Source: Gemmatimonadota bacterium | GTDB taxonomy: Bacteria > Gemmatimonadota > Gemmatimonadetes > Gemmatimonadales > Gemmatimonadaceae | Reading direction: 5' to 3' | DNA length: 35,367 nucleotides | Assembly (NCBI GenBank): GCA_003223455.1 | Contig: QHVE01000031.1 | Location: 6,281-41,647, forward strand | Part shown: in pieces, positions 23,201 to 32,713 of the stretch | How the letters are laid out: each line of letters starts with the position of its first letter | How positions within the stretch are numbered: position 1 is the stretch's first letter | Notes under the pieces: generated by a model | What the model was told of the DNA's origin: nothing | Databases searched by the model: none | What the model saw: only the letters and a program-made list of their open reading frames with translations | Translations under genes and position numbers: made by a program

Positions 23201-25516
23201 GTGATCTCAATGGCGACGACGTCTCCGCCGTCCGACCTCGACTATCGCCCGTCCTACCTCGCTGCGGCGGTCGTCACGCTCGCGGTGTTCGTGCTCTACG
23301 TGCTCACCCTGGCGCCGACCACCGCCATGTGGGACACGAGCGAGTACATCACGGCCGCTTATACCCTCGGGCTCCCCCATCCGCCGGGGAATCCACTGTT
23401 CGTGCTCATCGGCCGCGTCTTCGCCATCCTGCCGATCGCGCCCACCGTGGCGCTGCGCATCAACCTGCTCGCCGCGATCTGCAGCGCCGTCTCGGCCGGC
23501 ATGTGGTTCCTCATCACCGAGCGGGTGCTGGTCAGCTGGTTCGCCGAGCGCTGGCAGCGCATCGCCGGTGGCAGCCTCGCCGCGCTCATCGGCGCGACGG
23601 CGTTCACCGTCTGGAACCAGAGCGTCGTCAACGAGAAGGTCTACACCGTCTCGCTGCTCGGCATCGCGATCATCTCCTGGTTGATGGTGCGGTGGTGCGA
23701 CGCACCCGATGGCCGGAAGGCCGATCGCATCCTCGTCCTCGTCGCGTACCTGCTCGGGCTCGGCTATGCGAACCACATGGCCGGGATGCTCGCCGCGCCG
23801 GCCGTCGGACTCGCCGTCCTGCTCGTGCGCTGGCAGACGATTCTGCGCTGGAAGTTGCTCGTGGCCTGCGTCGCGGCGCTCGTCTTCGGCATCACGCCGT
23901 TCGCCATCCAGCCGATCCGCGCCGCACACTTTCCGGCGTTGAACGAGGGGGAGCCCACCGCCTGCCGGCAGGGCCTCAAGGCGAGCTGTACGTTCAGCAA
24001 GGGGACGTACGATGCGTTCATGTACAACTTCAACCGCGGACAGTACGGCAAGCCCGAGCTGAGCGAGCGACAGGCGCCCCTCTCGGCGCAGATCGGCATG
24101 TGGTGGATGTACTTCAAGTGGCAGTGGCTGCGTGACGCGCACTACGAGAATGCGGGCTGGCAGAGTCTTCTCGCCGCGCTCTTCCTCGTGCTTGGGCTGC
24201 TCGGTGGCTACGTCCACTGGCAGCGGGATCGACGAAGTTTCGCGTACTTCGGGTCGCTGATGTTCACGATGACGCTCGTGCTCATCTACTACCTGAACTT
24301 CAAGTACGGTGCGTCGCAGGATCCCGATCTCGCCGGAGTCGCGCGCGAGGTGCGCGACCGCGACTACTTCTATTTGTGGAGCTTCTCGGCGTGGGGGGTG
24401 TGGGCCAGCCTCGGACTCGTCGCGGTGTGGGAGTCGATCGCGGCGCTCATCGGGCGCGAAAGCGTCACGATCGCCCGAGAGGCGGTGGAGCGTCCCACGC
24501 GGCGAGCGCTCGCCATCGCGTCGCCCGTGCTCGCGCTGGCGGTGATCCCCCTGTTCACCAACTGGTCGACTGCGTCGCGCGCGGGCCAGACCGACACGGC
24601 GGACTTCGCGCGTGACCTGCTCAATTCCGTGGAGCCGTACGGGGTCCTCGTCACGGTCGGCGACAACGACACCTTTCCGCTCTGGTACGCGCAGGAGGTC
24701 GAGGGCGTGCGGCGCGACGTCGTCGTGGCGAACACGTCGCTGCTCAACACGGACTGGTACACGCGCCAGCTCATCCGCCGGCCGGTCTTCGACTACGACG
24801 CGGCGCACGGTCCCGTCGCCTACCGCGGTCGCACCTGGCCGAAGCCGAAGGGCGGGCTGATTCACATGACGCCCGAGCAGGCGGACTCGGTGCCGCCCTA
24901 CGTCGAGATCCGTCAGCCGATGAACTTCGAGGGCGGACCGATCCGCGCCACGATCGACCCTCAGAAGCTGTCGATCCCGAATCTCCTCCAGCGCGCCGAC
25001 ATCTTCGTGCTGAAGATCATCGCCGAGTCGTACGCCGAGCGTCCGATCTACTTCAGTCGCACGTCGGCCGGCTATGGCAACGAGCTCGGTCTCGGGAACA
25101 ATCTGCTGACGCAGGGACTCGCGTCGAAGGTGTTCGTTCCGCCGGCGGCGTCGTCGAAGGATACGCTGATGCTCCCCGGCCCGGGATGGGTGGACGTGAA
25201 GCGCACGAAGACGCTGTGGGACAGCGTGTTCACGGGCTACCGCGCCATCTCGTCGCGCAGCGACTGGATCGACCGCCCATCGGTCGGCATCCCGTATCTC
25301 TACGTCGCGACGGGGCTGATGCTCTCCGAAGCGCTCCAGACCACGGGCGACGCGGCCGCCGCCTCACGGGTGCTCGGCGAGTCGCGCAGGGTCGCGCAGG
25401 CCGTGCGCCTCGACGACCTGCTCGCCCAGATGTCGGAACAGCGCCAGCCGGCACCGGAACAGAATCCATTGCTCACCCCCACGGACTCGACCAAGGGCAC
25501 GCAGTTGAGGCAGTAG
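23201..25516 (+). CDS. DUF2723 family multi-spanning membrane protein (GT-C glycosyltransferase-like)
   Basis: A 771-residue membrane protein. The first helix (about 20-38) is followed by the conserved loop MWDTSEYITAAYTLGLPHPPGNP (acidic D45 and E48, HPPGNP 60-65) typical of DUF2723/TMEM260-like proteins. These are distantly related to GT-C protein O-mannosyltransferases. About ten further helices occupy the first 460 residues. The soluble C-terminal part begins with GVLVTVGDNDTFPLWYAQEVEGVRRDV, also a family hallmark. Lipid-linked sugar transfer to envelope proteins is the inferred role; the substrate is unknown. The GTG at 23201 or the ATG at 23210 could be the start. It ends 62 bases from the convergent lyase gene. 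Confidence 0.9.
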   Translation: MISMATTSPPSDLDYRPSYLAAAVVTLAVFVLYVLTLAPTTAMWDTSEYITAAYTLGLPHPPGNPLFVLIGRVFAILPIAPTVALRINLLAAICSAVSAGMWFLITERVLVSWFAERWQRIAGGSLAALIGATAFTVWNQSVVNEKVYTVSLLGIAIISWLMVRWCDAPDGRKADRILVLVAYLLGLGYANHMAGMLAAPAVGLAVLLVRWQTILRWKLLVACVAALVFGITPFAIQPIRAAHFPALNEGEPTACRQGLKASCTFSKGTYDAFMYNFNRGQYGKPELSERQAPLSAQIGMWWMYFKWQWLRDAHYENAGWQSLLAALFLVLGLLGGYVHWQRDRRSFAYFGSLMFTMTLVLIYYLNFKYGASQDPDLAGVAREVRDRDYFYLWSFSAWGVWASLGLVAVWESIAALIGRESVTIAREAVERPTRRALAIASPVLALAVIPLFTNWSTASRAGQTDTADFARDLLNSVEPYGVLVTVGDNDTFPLWYAQEVEGVRRDVVVANTSLLNTDWYTRQLIRRPVFDYDAAHGPVAYRGRTWPKPKGGLIHMTPEQADSVPPYVEIRQPMNFEGGPIRATIDPQKLSIPNLLQRADIFVLKIIAESYAERPIYFSRTSAGYGNELGLGNNLLTQGLASKVFVPPAASSKDTLMLPGPGWVDVKRTKTLWDSVFTGYRAISSRSDWIDRPSVGIPYLYVATGLMLSEALQTTGDAAAASRVLGESRRVAQAVRLDDLLAQMSEQRQPAPEQNPLLTPTDSTKGTQLRQ

Positions 25517-25519
25517 GGC

Positions 25520-25583
25520 GCGGCATCGCTGGTGTGCTGGGGCGCGGGTGCGCCAGACCGCCCACCCGCGCCCGCGCATTACG
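25520..25583. terminator. Convergent-gene spacer: 11-bp hairpin built of 8-base units (intergenic element 4)
   Basis: Between two convergent genes, GGGCGCGGGTG (25540-25550) is the perfect complement of CACCCGCGCCC (25563-25573), with a 12-base loop. This suits a bidirectional terminator, though there is no T-run. The same stretch also reads as eight consecutive 8-base units each beginning with GC: GCGGCATC, GCTGGTGT, GCTGGGGC, GCGGGTGC, GCCAGACC, GCCCACCC, GCGCCCGC, GCATTACG. G/T-rich units come first and C/A-rich units after. The last unit runs over the lyase stop codon. Confidence 0.6.
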
Positions 25584-26826
25584 GTGCGTTCGGATACAGC
25601 AGCCGGGATCGATGCGACGTGCGAGCGGCGGCTGGCATTCGCTGGAGCGCCGCGTGCAACGTGGCGTCGCGCAGGCCCCGCTCGGCGCGACGAAGGGGGG
25701 CGAGCAGCTCGAGCGGATCGGGGGGCGTGATCTGCTCCGCGGTCCACGTACGAGACGTATCGGCATACGGCGCGAGGTAGCGGAGCGCCGCGGCGATGCC
25801 GCCCCCGGCGGCCGGGGCGTGATGCCAAAGATCGATTCTCGAGAAGCGCGCGAGTTCGGCGAGGCGCGTGAGCGCCTCGATGTTGAATTCGCTGTAGCTC
25901 AACGAGCGCGTGCGCTCCAGCTCCCTGGGCTGTCGTCCGTCGGGAAGGATCTGCTGCTCGATGCGCCGCGTCGCGCTGGTGCGGAGTGTCTCCTCAGCGA
26001 GCACGCTGTCGCCGACGAAGTATGCGAGCGCGACGACCTGGACGTCGTACCAGCTCCCGTGGTTGTTCGTCGCGTTCGCCTCCTCCTGTCCCTGCGGGCT
26101 GGTTCGCATCCACCGAAGGAACTCGCGCGCCCAGTCGTGCATCGCGCGGTCGTCGGCCGCCGTCCACGAGCTCGACGCACGCAGGAGTCCTACGTCATCC
26201 GCGATCGATGAGAGCTCCCTGGTGTCGATCAAGCCGATGCCACGCCCATCGGTCACGCCGGGGATCGCCTGCCCGTAGCGCAGGTTTGGATTCATCCGCG
26301 TGTCCGGCGCGATGAACCACGTGCGGAGTAGCATGCTGGCGCGGCTCGCGAACGCGTCATCGCCGCTGAAGTAATACGCCAGTGCGAGCGTCGTGACCGT
26401 GGCGGCCATGGTCTGGAAGCTCGGGCTGTTCGACTCGGCGCCGCGGCTTCCGGGATTCACCTGACCGTCACGCCGGATGTACGGAAGCCCGTTCGGCTTC
26501 GTCGTGTCGGGCCACCAGTATGGACCGAAGCTCATGTAGTCGTGTTTGTCACCGCTTGGCGCGATCGCCTTCTTGTCCGTTACCGCCCACGGGCCGAGCG
26601 TGAGCGCGGTGTTCGCGTTGTCGACCAGTCGCGCGTATGCGGGCGCGAGGAGCGTGTCGCCCGCCCGCAGACGCGAGCGGGCCAGCGTGAGATCCTCCGC
26701 CCGCAGCATGCGAACCGTCAGCGATGGCTGCGCGCTCCCACGAGCGAGCGGAGCGAGCAGAATCGAGAGCAGCGCCGCGGCGATGCGCCTCTGGCGTGCC
26801 GTGAATGGATGTGTCATGCCAGCCAT
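25579..26826 (-). CDS. Alginate-lyase-family polysaccharide lyase, secreted
   Basis: A 415-residue protein with a signal peptide (about 4-33, cleavage near RGSAQ). The alginate_lyase fold (PF05426, PL5/PL38-like) is recognised from HDYMSFGPYWWPDT (95-108), PYIRRDGQVNP, and the active-site-like NNHGSWYD (N255, H256, Y260). It is predicted to cleave a uronic-acid or related polysaccharide by beta-elimination in the periplasm or outside the cell. The substrate cannot be read from the sequence. The ATG at 26817 would give a more typical signal peptide than 26826. It is the last gene of the SusC-SusD operon, separated from susD by 48 bases containing a GGGGACCG/CGGTCCCC hairpin. Confidence 0.85.
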   Translation of the reverse strand: MAGMTHPFTARQRRIAAALLSILLAPLARGSAQPSLTVRMLRAEDLTLARSRLRAGDTLLAPAYARLVDNANTALTLGPWAVTDKKAIAPSGDKHDYMSFGPYWWPDTTKPNGLPYIRRDGQVNPGSRGAESNSPSFQTMAATVTTLALAYYFSGDDAFASRASMLLRTWFIAPDTRMNPNLRYGQAIPGVTDGRGIGLIDTRELSSIADDVGLLRASSSWTAADDRAMHDWAREFLRWMRTSPQGQEEANATNNHGSWYDVQVVALAYFVGDSVLAEETLRTSATRRIEQQILPDGRQPRELERTRSLSYSEFNIEALTRLAELARFSRIDLWHHAPAAGGGIAAALRYLAPYADTSRTWTAEQITPPDPLELLAPLRRAERGLRDATLHAALQRMPAAARTSHRSRLLYPNAP

Positions 26827-26840
26827 CGAGAAGTGATGGC

Positions 26841-26866
26841 GGGGACCGCCGTCGGCGACGGTCCCC
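26841..26866 (-). promoter_or_regulatory. Hairpin between susD and the lyase gene
   Basis: GGGGACCG (26841-26848) pairs with CGGTCCCC (26859-26866) around a 10-base loop, starting nine bases after the susD stop on the minus strand. It may be a partial terminator or 3' stabiliser that lowers lyase expression relative to the transporter. The structure is seen; the role is inferred. Confidence 0.45.
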
Positions 26867-26874
26867 TGCCACGA

Positions 26875-28395
26875 TCAGTATCCCGGGTTCTGGGTCAGTC
26901 CGGGGTTGAGGTCGAGCTCACGTTGCGGGATCGCCAGCCAGATCTTGTTCGGCTTCCAGCCCACCTTGGACACCGGATCGTTTCCCACGACGGTCTCGTA
27001 CAGGCCCCAGCGCTTGAGATCGAACAGCCGCTTCGACTCGAACGCCAGCTCCCAGCTCCGCTCCTGGCGCACAGCGTCGCGGAACTGTGCCTGTGTGAGG
27101 CCGGCCAACGCCGGCATGCCGGCGCGCGCGCGCACGAGGTTGATCGCCGCGTACGCGTTCGCGGGCCCGGCAGTCTCGTTCTCCGCCTCGGCGTAGAGCA
27201 GCAGCGTCTCGGCATAGCGGTAGACCGGCCAGTTGAGGTCCGACCGGCCGCTGTTGAGCGCGATCGACTGGCCGCCGTTGTCGTAGAACTTTCCGTAGTA
27301 CGGCAGTGGCTTCGGGAAAAGAGGCGTCTTGTCGCCGAATCCTTTCACGGAGCCGCGCGTGTCGTAGAAGAACGTCGTCGTCCCCACCGTCACCTGCGTC
27401 AGGAACGTCGGGGCTTTCCGTTTGTCCGTGTCCAGGAAAGTGTCCATGAACTCCGGTGTCGTGCACCAGTAGTTGATTCCACTTTCAGCGCCGATGCCGG
27501 ATGGGCGGGACTGGCTCGTGAACAGGTTGCGGATCAACCCCTGGAACTGGATCGAGTAGATGTGCTCCGGTCCGTTCTTGTTGTTCACCAGCCAGAGGTC
27601 GGCGAAGTTCGGCACGAGCGTGTACGCCTTGCTGTCGATCACCGCCTTGGCTGCGGCCGCGGCCTGCGCCCACTTGTTCTGCTTGATGATCGAGCCAGAC
27701 ATGTTGGCATAGACGTCGGCGAGCATCGTCAGCGCCGCACCCCGCGTCGGCCGACCGTCGTCCGGAGTGGCGGAATCTGGCCACTTCACGGGCAGGAGCT
27801 TCGCCGCATCCTCGAGGTCCGCTGCGATCGCCGCGTACACTTCCGCCTGCGGCGAACGCTTCACGTCGCCGGCGGTGCCGAAGTCGGTGATCGGCTCCGT
27901 GATCAACGGCACGTCGCCCCACACGCGTACCGCGTTGAAGTGGTTGAGGGCGCGATGAAACTTGGCTGCGCCGAGGTACCGGTCCTTGACCGCCTGCGGC
28001 ACTCCCTGCATGTCGGGGATGCGCTTGATCAGCAGGTTCGCCTGTCCGATCGCGCCGTACATCTGGGCCCAGGTGCGCCACAGCCATTCGTTGTCGGGCA
28101 GGTTGACGTAACGATCCACTTCGTACTTCGAGCCGGTGGTGGCGTTGATCAGGATGGTCTGCTCGTTCGGAACCTCCGAGATCATCGGCCAGCCGCGGAT
28201 GTAATACGCCTGGTTCGAACCGCCCGTGTACCAGTTGTCTATCCCGCCGAGCGCGATCTTGAGATCGTTCTCCGTCGTCGGAAAGCTCGTCGGCGTCAGG
28301 AAGTCTTCCGGGGTCTCGGCCAGATACGAGCTGCACCCGCCCAGGGCGAGCGCGATGGCGGCACCGGCCGCGAATCGTCTGAGAGTCATCGTCAT
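26875..28395 (-). CDS. RagB/SusD family nutrient-uptake outer-membrane lipoprotein
   Basis: The surface-exposed glycan-binding lid of a SusCD transporter, 506 residues. The signal peptide ends ALALGGC, giving a lipidated cysteine near residue 20. The SusD N-terminal motif YLAETPEDFLTPTSFPTTENDLKIAL and the C-terminal block WELAFESKRLFDLKRWGLYE are typical. RYAETLLLYAEAENE lies in the helical TPR-like region. The ATG at 28395 is chosen because TAGGAGC, overlapping the susC stop, sits just before it; the longer frame upstream is a shadow of susC. Close coupling to susC (five bases) supports a paired complex. Confidence 0.94.
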   Translation of the reverse strand: MTMTLRRFAAGAAIALALGGCSSYLAETPEDFLTPTSFPTTENDLKIALGGIDNWYTGGSNQAYYIRGWPMISEVPNEQTILINATTGSKYEVDRYVNLPDNEWLWRTWAQMYGAIGQANLLIKRIPDMQGVPQAVKDRYLGAAKFHRALNHFNAVRVWGDVPLITEPITDFGTAGDVKRSPQAEVYAAIAADLEDAAKLLPVKWPDSATPDDGRPTRGAALTMLADVYANMSGSIIKQNKWAQAAAAAKAVIDSKAYTLVPNFADLWLVNNKNGPEHIYSIQFQGLIRNLFTSQSRPSGIGAESGINYWCTTPEFMDTFLDTDKRKAPTFLTQVTVGTTTFFYDTRGSVKGFGDKTPLFPKPLPYYGKFYDNGGQSIALNSGRSDLNWPVYRYAETLLLYAEAENETAGPANAYAAINLVRARAGMPALAGLTQAQFRDAVRQERSWELAFESKRLFDLKRWGLYETVVGNDPVSKVGWKPNKIWLAIPQRELDLNPGLTQNPGY

Positions 28396-28399
28396 GCTC

Positions 28400-31300
28400 C
28401 TAGAAGCCCAGGTTGAGGCCGAGGGTGAACGTCCGCACCCCCGGATAGCTCGAATCATCCCAGCCCAGATCGAGATCGCTCACGCCGCGCGAGCTCGCCT
28501 CGGGATCGTACCAGGAATACTTCGTCCATGTGGCGAGATTCTGTCCGCTTGCGTACAGCCGTACGCCGGAGAGGTTGGCGCGTGACGTCAGCCGCGGCGG
28601 CACTTCCCACCCGAGCGTCACGTTCTGCAGCCGGACGAACGACCCATCCTCGACCCAGCGCGACGACATGGCCCCGAACGGCCCGATGCCCATCCCCGTC
28701 ATCGAGTTGGTGGGATTGGTCGGCGACCAGTAGTCGAGCGTGTTGCGCAGCGCGTTCACGTCGGAGCCGGGTGTCTCCATTCCCTGGCGATTCAGGTTCA
28801 CGACCTTGTTGCCCTGCACGCCGCGCAGCAGATAGCTGAGTGAGACCGCGCGATAGGCGAACGTTCCGGTCTGACCGAATGTGTACTTGGGCTGTGCGTT
28901 GCCGAGGATGGTGCGATCGCTCGCGTCGATCTTCCCGTCGCCGTTGAGGTCCTTGAGCTTCATCGCGCCGGGCTTCGCGTCGGACTGGCCGCTGGCTGCC
29001 GCCTCGGCCGCGTTCTGGAAGATCCCGTCCCACACGTAGCCGAAGAAGTTGCCGAGCGGCTCGCCCACGCGGACGATGGCCGCCGGCCGGAAGTTCGGCA
29101 GCGATCCGTTCACGCCGTCGAGGAAGAACTCCTTGTCCCCGCCGAGATCGAGCACCTTGCTCCGATTGAACGACAGGTTGCCACCGAGTCGAACGTCGAT
29201 GCGGCCGAGCGTCTGCCGCGTGTCGAGCCCGAACTCCATCCCGTGGTTCTCGACGGAGCCGATGTTGGTCACGTACTGATCGTAGCCCGTGTAGTAGGGG
29301 ACCTGCTTGTTGTACAGCAGATCCGTCGTGGTCTTCTTGTACGCGTCGAACGTGAGGCTGATGCGGTTGTCGACCAGCCCCATGTCGAAGCCGACATCGC
29401 GCTGCGCGGTGGTCTCCCAGCGCAGGTTCGGGTTCGAGTTGCGACTCGGATTTGCGCCATTGTTGAATCGCGACTTCCCGATGACGTACGGCGAGCCGAT
29501 GGCCCACGAGGCGAGCGACTGATAGGCGCTGATCGCTTCGCTTCCCGTCCGGCCCCACCCGCCGCGCAGCTTGAGCTCCGACACGACGGGGAGCAGCCGC
29601 TTGAATGCCTCCTCGTCGCTCACGCGCCAGGCCGCGGCGAACGAGGGGAAATACGCCCACTTGTTGTTCTCGGCGAACTTCGACGCGCCGTCGCCGCGGA
29701 AGCTCGCGGTGAGCAGGTACTTGCCCGCGTATCCGTAGTTGACCCGGCCGAGGAACGACAGCAGTCGATCGCGCGACGAGCTCGAGCCGCCGGTAACCAA
29801 TTCCGCGAGATTGAGACGCCGATAGCCGAGCGCGTCGGTCGCGAAGCCGGTGCCGGTCTCGTTGCTGCCCGAGCGCTTCGTCTCCTGCGCCGTCACGCCA
29901 CCGAGGGCCGTGAACTCACTCCTCCCCAGAGCATGGCGACCCGTGATCGTATTCTCGAACAACGCCGTCTGGTTGTCGGCATTGTTGATCGTCGCCTGGC
30001 CCTGCCCCAGGAATTGGCGAAGCAGTCGCGAGTTGTAGCCCTGCCCGAGAGTCCCACGCGACGTGTACGACACGCTCGACCGGAAGTCGACGTCCTTCAT
30101 CAGCTCGACCGTGGCGAACAGGTTGCCGAGGAGATAGTTCGTCGTGTTGCGGTCCTCGCGGAGGTTGGCGATCGCCAGCGGGTTGTCCATCGTCTGCGAA
30201 GCCAGGAGCGGCCCGCTGAAGCTGCCGTCGGTGGCGTACACGGGGATCGTCGGCGCGAAGCGGAGCGCCATCATCGTGATCGGACCGCCGGCCGACCCAT
30301 AGCCGTCGTTGACGCGCACGTCCTTCTCGACCGAACGGCTGTACGTCAGCCGGGTGCCCGCCTTCACGCGCCGCCCGAGCGTCTGGTCGAGGTTGAACCG
30401 CGCCGAGCCCCGGTTGAACTGTGAATTCGTGACGATGCCTTGCTGCTGGAAGAGCGACGCGCCGGCCATGAGCGCCGTCCCGCCCGTGGTGCCGCTGATG
30501 CGGATCTCGTGATCCTGCATCGGCGCAGAGCGGTACGTCTGGTTCTGCCAATCCGTCGTCGGCAGTGTGGCCGTGGTGTCGAAGCTCACGCTCTTGTCGC
30601 GGTTCGGGTTGCGCATGTACATGCGCGCGAACTCGTCGGCCGAGAGCAGGTCGATGTGCTTGGAGGGATCCTGAACGCCGGTGTAGCCCGAGTACTCGAA
30701 GCGCATCTCGCCGGGCCTGCCGCGCTGCGTGGTCACCAGAATGACCCCGTTCGCTCCGCGTGCGCCGTAGATCGCCGTCGCCGACGCATCCTTGAGAACG
30801 TCCACGGACTCGATGTCGTTCGGGTTGATCTGATTCAGGTCGGCGCCGATCACGCCGTCCACGACGACGAGTGGCTCGTTGCTCCCCTGCAGCGAGTTGC
30901 CACCGCGCACGCGGATGCGCAGCTGGGCGCCCGGTTGTGCGTTGACCGTCTGCACCTGGACGCCAGACACGAGCCCGGCGATCGCCTGATCGACGCGCGG
31001 TACCGGCATCGTCGCGATGTCGGTATTGGACACGGAGGCCACCGAGCCGGTGACGTCGCGCCGACTCTGCGTGCCGTAACCGACGACGACCACCTGCTCG
31101 AGCGCGACGGCGGCACTCTTCAGCTCGAAGTCGGCCTGCGCCACCGCACCCGCACCGACGACGACCTGCTGCTCGCGAGCCGCGAAGCCCAGCCGGGTCG
31201 CGCGCACGGTGTACGTGCCCGGCGCCACGCCCGCGATGGAATAGCGTCCGTCGGCGCGAGAGGCCGTGCCATATCGCGTGCCGACGATCGCGATAGTCGC

Positions 31301-31432
31301 CGCTTCCACCGGCGCGCCCGTTTGCGAGCGCACGGCGCCCTGGATGCTACCACCGGGCGACTGGCCCATCGCAGTCGTCGCGAGGCCGGCTGCGAGGATG
31401 ACGCCAACAAGACTTCCTGCCGGAAACCGCAT
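28400..31432 (-). CDS. SusC/RagA family TonB-linked outer-membrane transporter
   Basis: A 1010-residue beta-barrel that imports glycan fragments with SusD. The signal peptide ends near TAMGQ. The carboxypeptidase-like regulatory domain follows (GSIQGAVRSQTGAPVEAATI, SIAGVAPGTYTVRATRLGF). The TonB-box-like LEQVVVVGYGTQSRRDVTGSVA and the SusC plug (VRIRVRGGNSL-type, DIESVDVLKDASATAIYGARGANGVILV) are clear. The barrel ends with the aromatic FTLGLNLGF. The ATG at 31432 has CTCAGGAG eight bases upstream, so I reject the longer frame to 31555. Expression is probably controlled by the LacI protein encoded just upstream. Confidence 0.95.
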   Translation of the reverse strand: MRFPAGSLVGVILAAGLATTAMGQSPGGSIQGAVRSQTGAPVEAATIAIVGTRYGTASRADGRYSIAGVAPGTYTVRATRLGFAAREQQVVVGAGAVAQADFELKSAAVALEQVVVVGYGTQSRRDVTGSVASVSNTDIATMPVPRVDQAIAGLVSGVQVQTVNAQPGAQLRIRVRGGNSLQGSNEPLVVVDGVIGADLNQINPNDIESVDVLKDASATAIYGARGANGVILVTTQRGRPGEMRFEYSGYTGVQDPSKHIDLLSADEFARMYMRNPNRDKSVSFDTTATLPTTDWQNQTYRSAPMQDHEIRISGTTGGTALMAGASLFQQQGIVTNSQFNRGSARFNLDQTLGRRVKAGTRLTYSRSVEKDVRVNDGYGSAGGPITMMALRFAPTIPVYATDGSFSGPLLASQTMDNPLAIANLREDRNTTNYLLGNLFATVELMKDVDFRSSVSYTSRGTLGQGYNSRLLRQFLGQGQATINNADNQTALFENTITGRHALGRSEFTALGGVTAQETKRSGSNETGTGFATDALGYRRLNLAELVTGGSSSSRDRLLSFLGRVNYGYAGKYLLTASFRGDGASKFAENNKWAYFPSFAAAWRVSDEEAFKRLLPVVSELKLRGGWGRTGSEAISAYQSLASWAIGSPYVIGKSRFNNGANPSRNSNPNLRWETTAQRDVGFDMGLVDNRISLTFDAYKKTTTDLLYNKQVPYYTGYDQYVTNIGSVENHGMEFGLDTRQTLGRIDVRLGGNLSFNRSKVLDLGGDKEFFLDGVNGSLPNFRPAAIVRVGEPLGNFFGYVWDGIFQNAAEAAASGQSDAKPGAMKLKDLNGDGKIDASDRTILGNAQPKYTFGQTGTFAYRAVSLSYLLRGVQGNKVVNLNRQGMETPGSDVNALRNTLDYWSPTNPTNSMTGMGIGPFGAMSSRWVEDGSFVRLQNVTLGWEVPPRLTSRANLSGVRLYASGQNLATWTKYSWYDPEASSRGVSDLDLGWDDSSYPGVRTFTLGLNLGF

Positions 31433-31504
31433 AGCGCACGCTCCTGAGAGATGACATCGCGCGCGCACCGCGCGCATGGAGACCTCGGAACTCTGCTGCA
31501 TCGG

Positions 31505-31539
31505 ACACCGGTCAGCGTCGTCGCACGACCGGCAGGTGT
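31505..31539 (-). promoter_or_regulatory. Hairpin between lacI and susC
   Basis: CCGGTC (31508-31513) pairs with GACCGG (31527-31532), and ACACC/GGTGT (31505-31509, 31535-31539) can extend or compete with it. It starts 13 bases after the lacI stop on the minus strand and about 75 bases before the susC start. It could terminate lacI transcription or be part of the susC leader. No copy of the AACGTTTAAG site seen before lacI occurs in this 119-base spacer. Confidence 0.35.
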
Positions 31540-31551
31540 AACGGCTCGGCG

Positions 31552-32631
31552 TCAATTCTTCGTCGCTGCGATGGGACGCAGCGACGATTCCCGAATCACC
31601 AGCTCGGCGGAGAATGCCATGCGGACCGGCGAATGCTCGGCGCCCAGCGCGAGCTGTTGCTTCAACAGCCGGGCAGCGGATTCACCGAACTCGCGCAGTG
31701 GCATGGCCATCGTGGTCAGCGCAGGCTGCATCAGCGCGGTGATCGGCACGTTGTCGAAGCCGACGAGCGCGATGTCGTCGGGCACCCGCGCGCCGGCATC
31801 GCGGATGGCGCTCATTGCACCAACCGCCATCATGTCGTTCGCCGAGAACACTGCATCGGGTGGGCGGCGGAGGCTGAGAAGCCGCCGCATCGCGTCGCGT
31901 CCGCTCTCGTAGCGGAAGTTCCCTTCGACGACGAGTCCCGGGTCGAGCCGCTGGCCGCAGGCCCGGAGCGCGCGCTTGTAGCCCTCGTACCGCTGCGCGC
32001 GGCCGTACGTCGCGCTGCCGGCGCCAGAGGACGGACCGGTGATCATCGCGATACGGCTGCATCCGCGCTCGGCGAGGTGCATGGTCGCGGTGTACGCCCC
32101 GAGCTCCGAGTCCACGAGCAGCGTGCTCACCTGCGGGACGGCGTACTCGCGTTCGATGACGATGACCGGCACGCGGGGGCGCTGATTCACGAACGCACGC
32201 AACGCGGACTCTGGGACGCTGTCGCCGACGACGATGAGGCCAAGCACCTGGCCCTCGACGAGCATGCGCAGGTTGGCCTCGCCGAGGTCGTGCCGATGAT
32301 CGGAGTCGCAGAGGGAGAGCGCGTGGCCGTCATCGTGGAGCGCGTGCGTCAGGCTGCGGACGATCTGAGTGAAGAAGGGGTTGGTGAGGTCCGAGACGAT
32401 GACGCCGACGGCGTGGCCTTCCTGCTTTTTGAGGCCGCGTGCGAACCGGTTGGGGTGGTAGCCCATGTCGTCGACGGCGCGCTGGACGCGGGCGCGCGTG
32501 GCCTCAGTGAGCCAGTCGGCGCCGTTGACGACGGCGGAGACGGTGGCGATGGAGACCCCGCACCGCTTGGCGATGTCGTGTAGCGTGATCGATCGAGCGG
32601 CAGACGCTGGGGGACGCGCGGGCCTGGTCAC
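31552..32631 (-). CDS. LacI-family transcriptional regulator
   Basis: A 359-residue repressor-type regulator. The N-terminal helix-turn-helix is ITLHDIAKRCGVSIATVSAVVNG (15-37), with the hinge helix LKKQEGHAVGVIV region following. The periplasmic-binding-protein-like sensor domain contains VIVSDLTNPFFTQIVRSL, IAMITGPSSGAG, PDAVFSANDMMAVGAM and ALVGFDNVPITALMQPALTT. The effector is unknown, presumably a sugar from the locus substrate. The GTG start lies just downstream of two AACGTTTAAG sites, so it probably represses itself. It sits between the sugar-processing genes and the SusC-SusD-lyase genes, all on the same strand, and is the likely regulator of both. Confidence 0.93.
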   Translation of the reverse strand: MTRPARPPASAARSITLHDIAKRCGVSIATVSAVVNGADWLTEATRARVQRAVDDMGYHPNRFARGLKKQEGHAVGVIVSDLTNPFFTQIVRSLTHALHDDGHALSLCDSDHRHDLGEANLRMLVEGQVLGLIVVGDSVPESALRAFVNQRPRVPVIVIEREYAVPQVSTLLVDSELGAYTATMHLAERGCSRIAMITGPSSGAGSATYGRAQRYEGYKRALRACGQRLDPGLVVEGNFRYESGRDAMRRLLSLRRPPDAVFSANDMMAVGAMSAIRDAGARVPDDIALVGFDNVPITALMQPALTTMAMPLREFGESAARLLKQQLALGAEHSPVRMAFSAELVIRESSLRPIAATKN

Positions 32632-32639
32632 GTGGCCTG

Positions 32640-32669
32640 AAACGTTTAAGTGCGTGTGGAACGTTTAAG
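32640..32669 (-). promoter_or_regulatory. Two LacI-type operator candidates upstream of lacI
   Basis: The 10-mer AACGTTTAAG occurs at 32641-32650 and 32660-32669, 19 bases apart, each containing an AACGTT palindrome (the first is AAACGTTT). A central CG dyad with flanking A/T is the classic core of LacI-family operators. The sites end only about nine bases upstream of the lacI GTG, fitting autorepression. A third, looser site AAAGCGTTT is at 32764-32772. The sequences are seen; binding is inferred. Confidence 0.55.
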
Positions 32670-32713
32670 ACGCTGCGAAGCAAGACGGGCCGAAAATGAT
32701 CTGCCGCCCGGTG

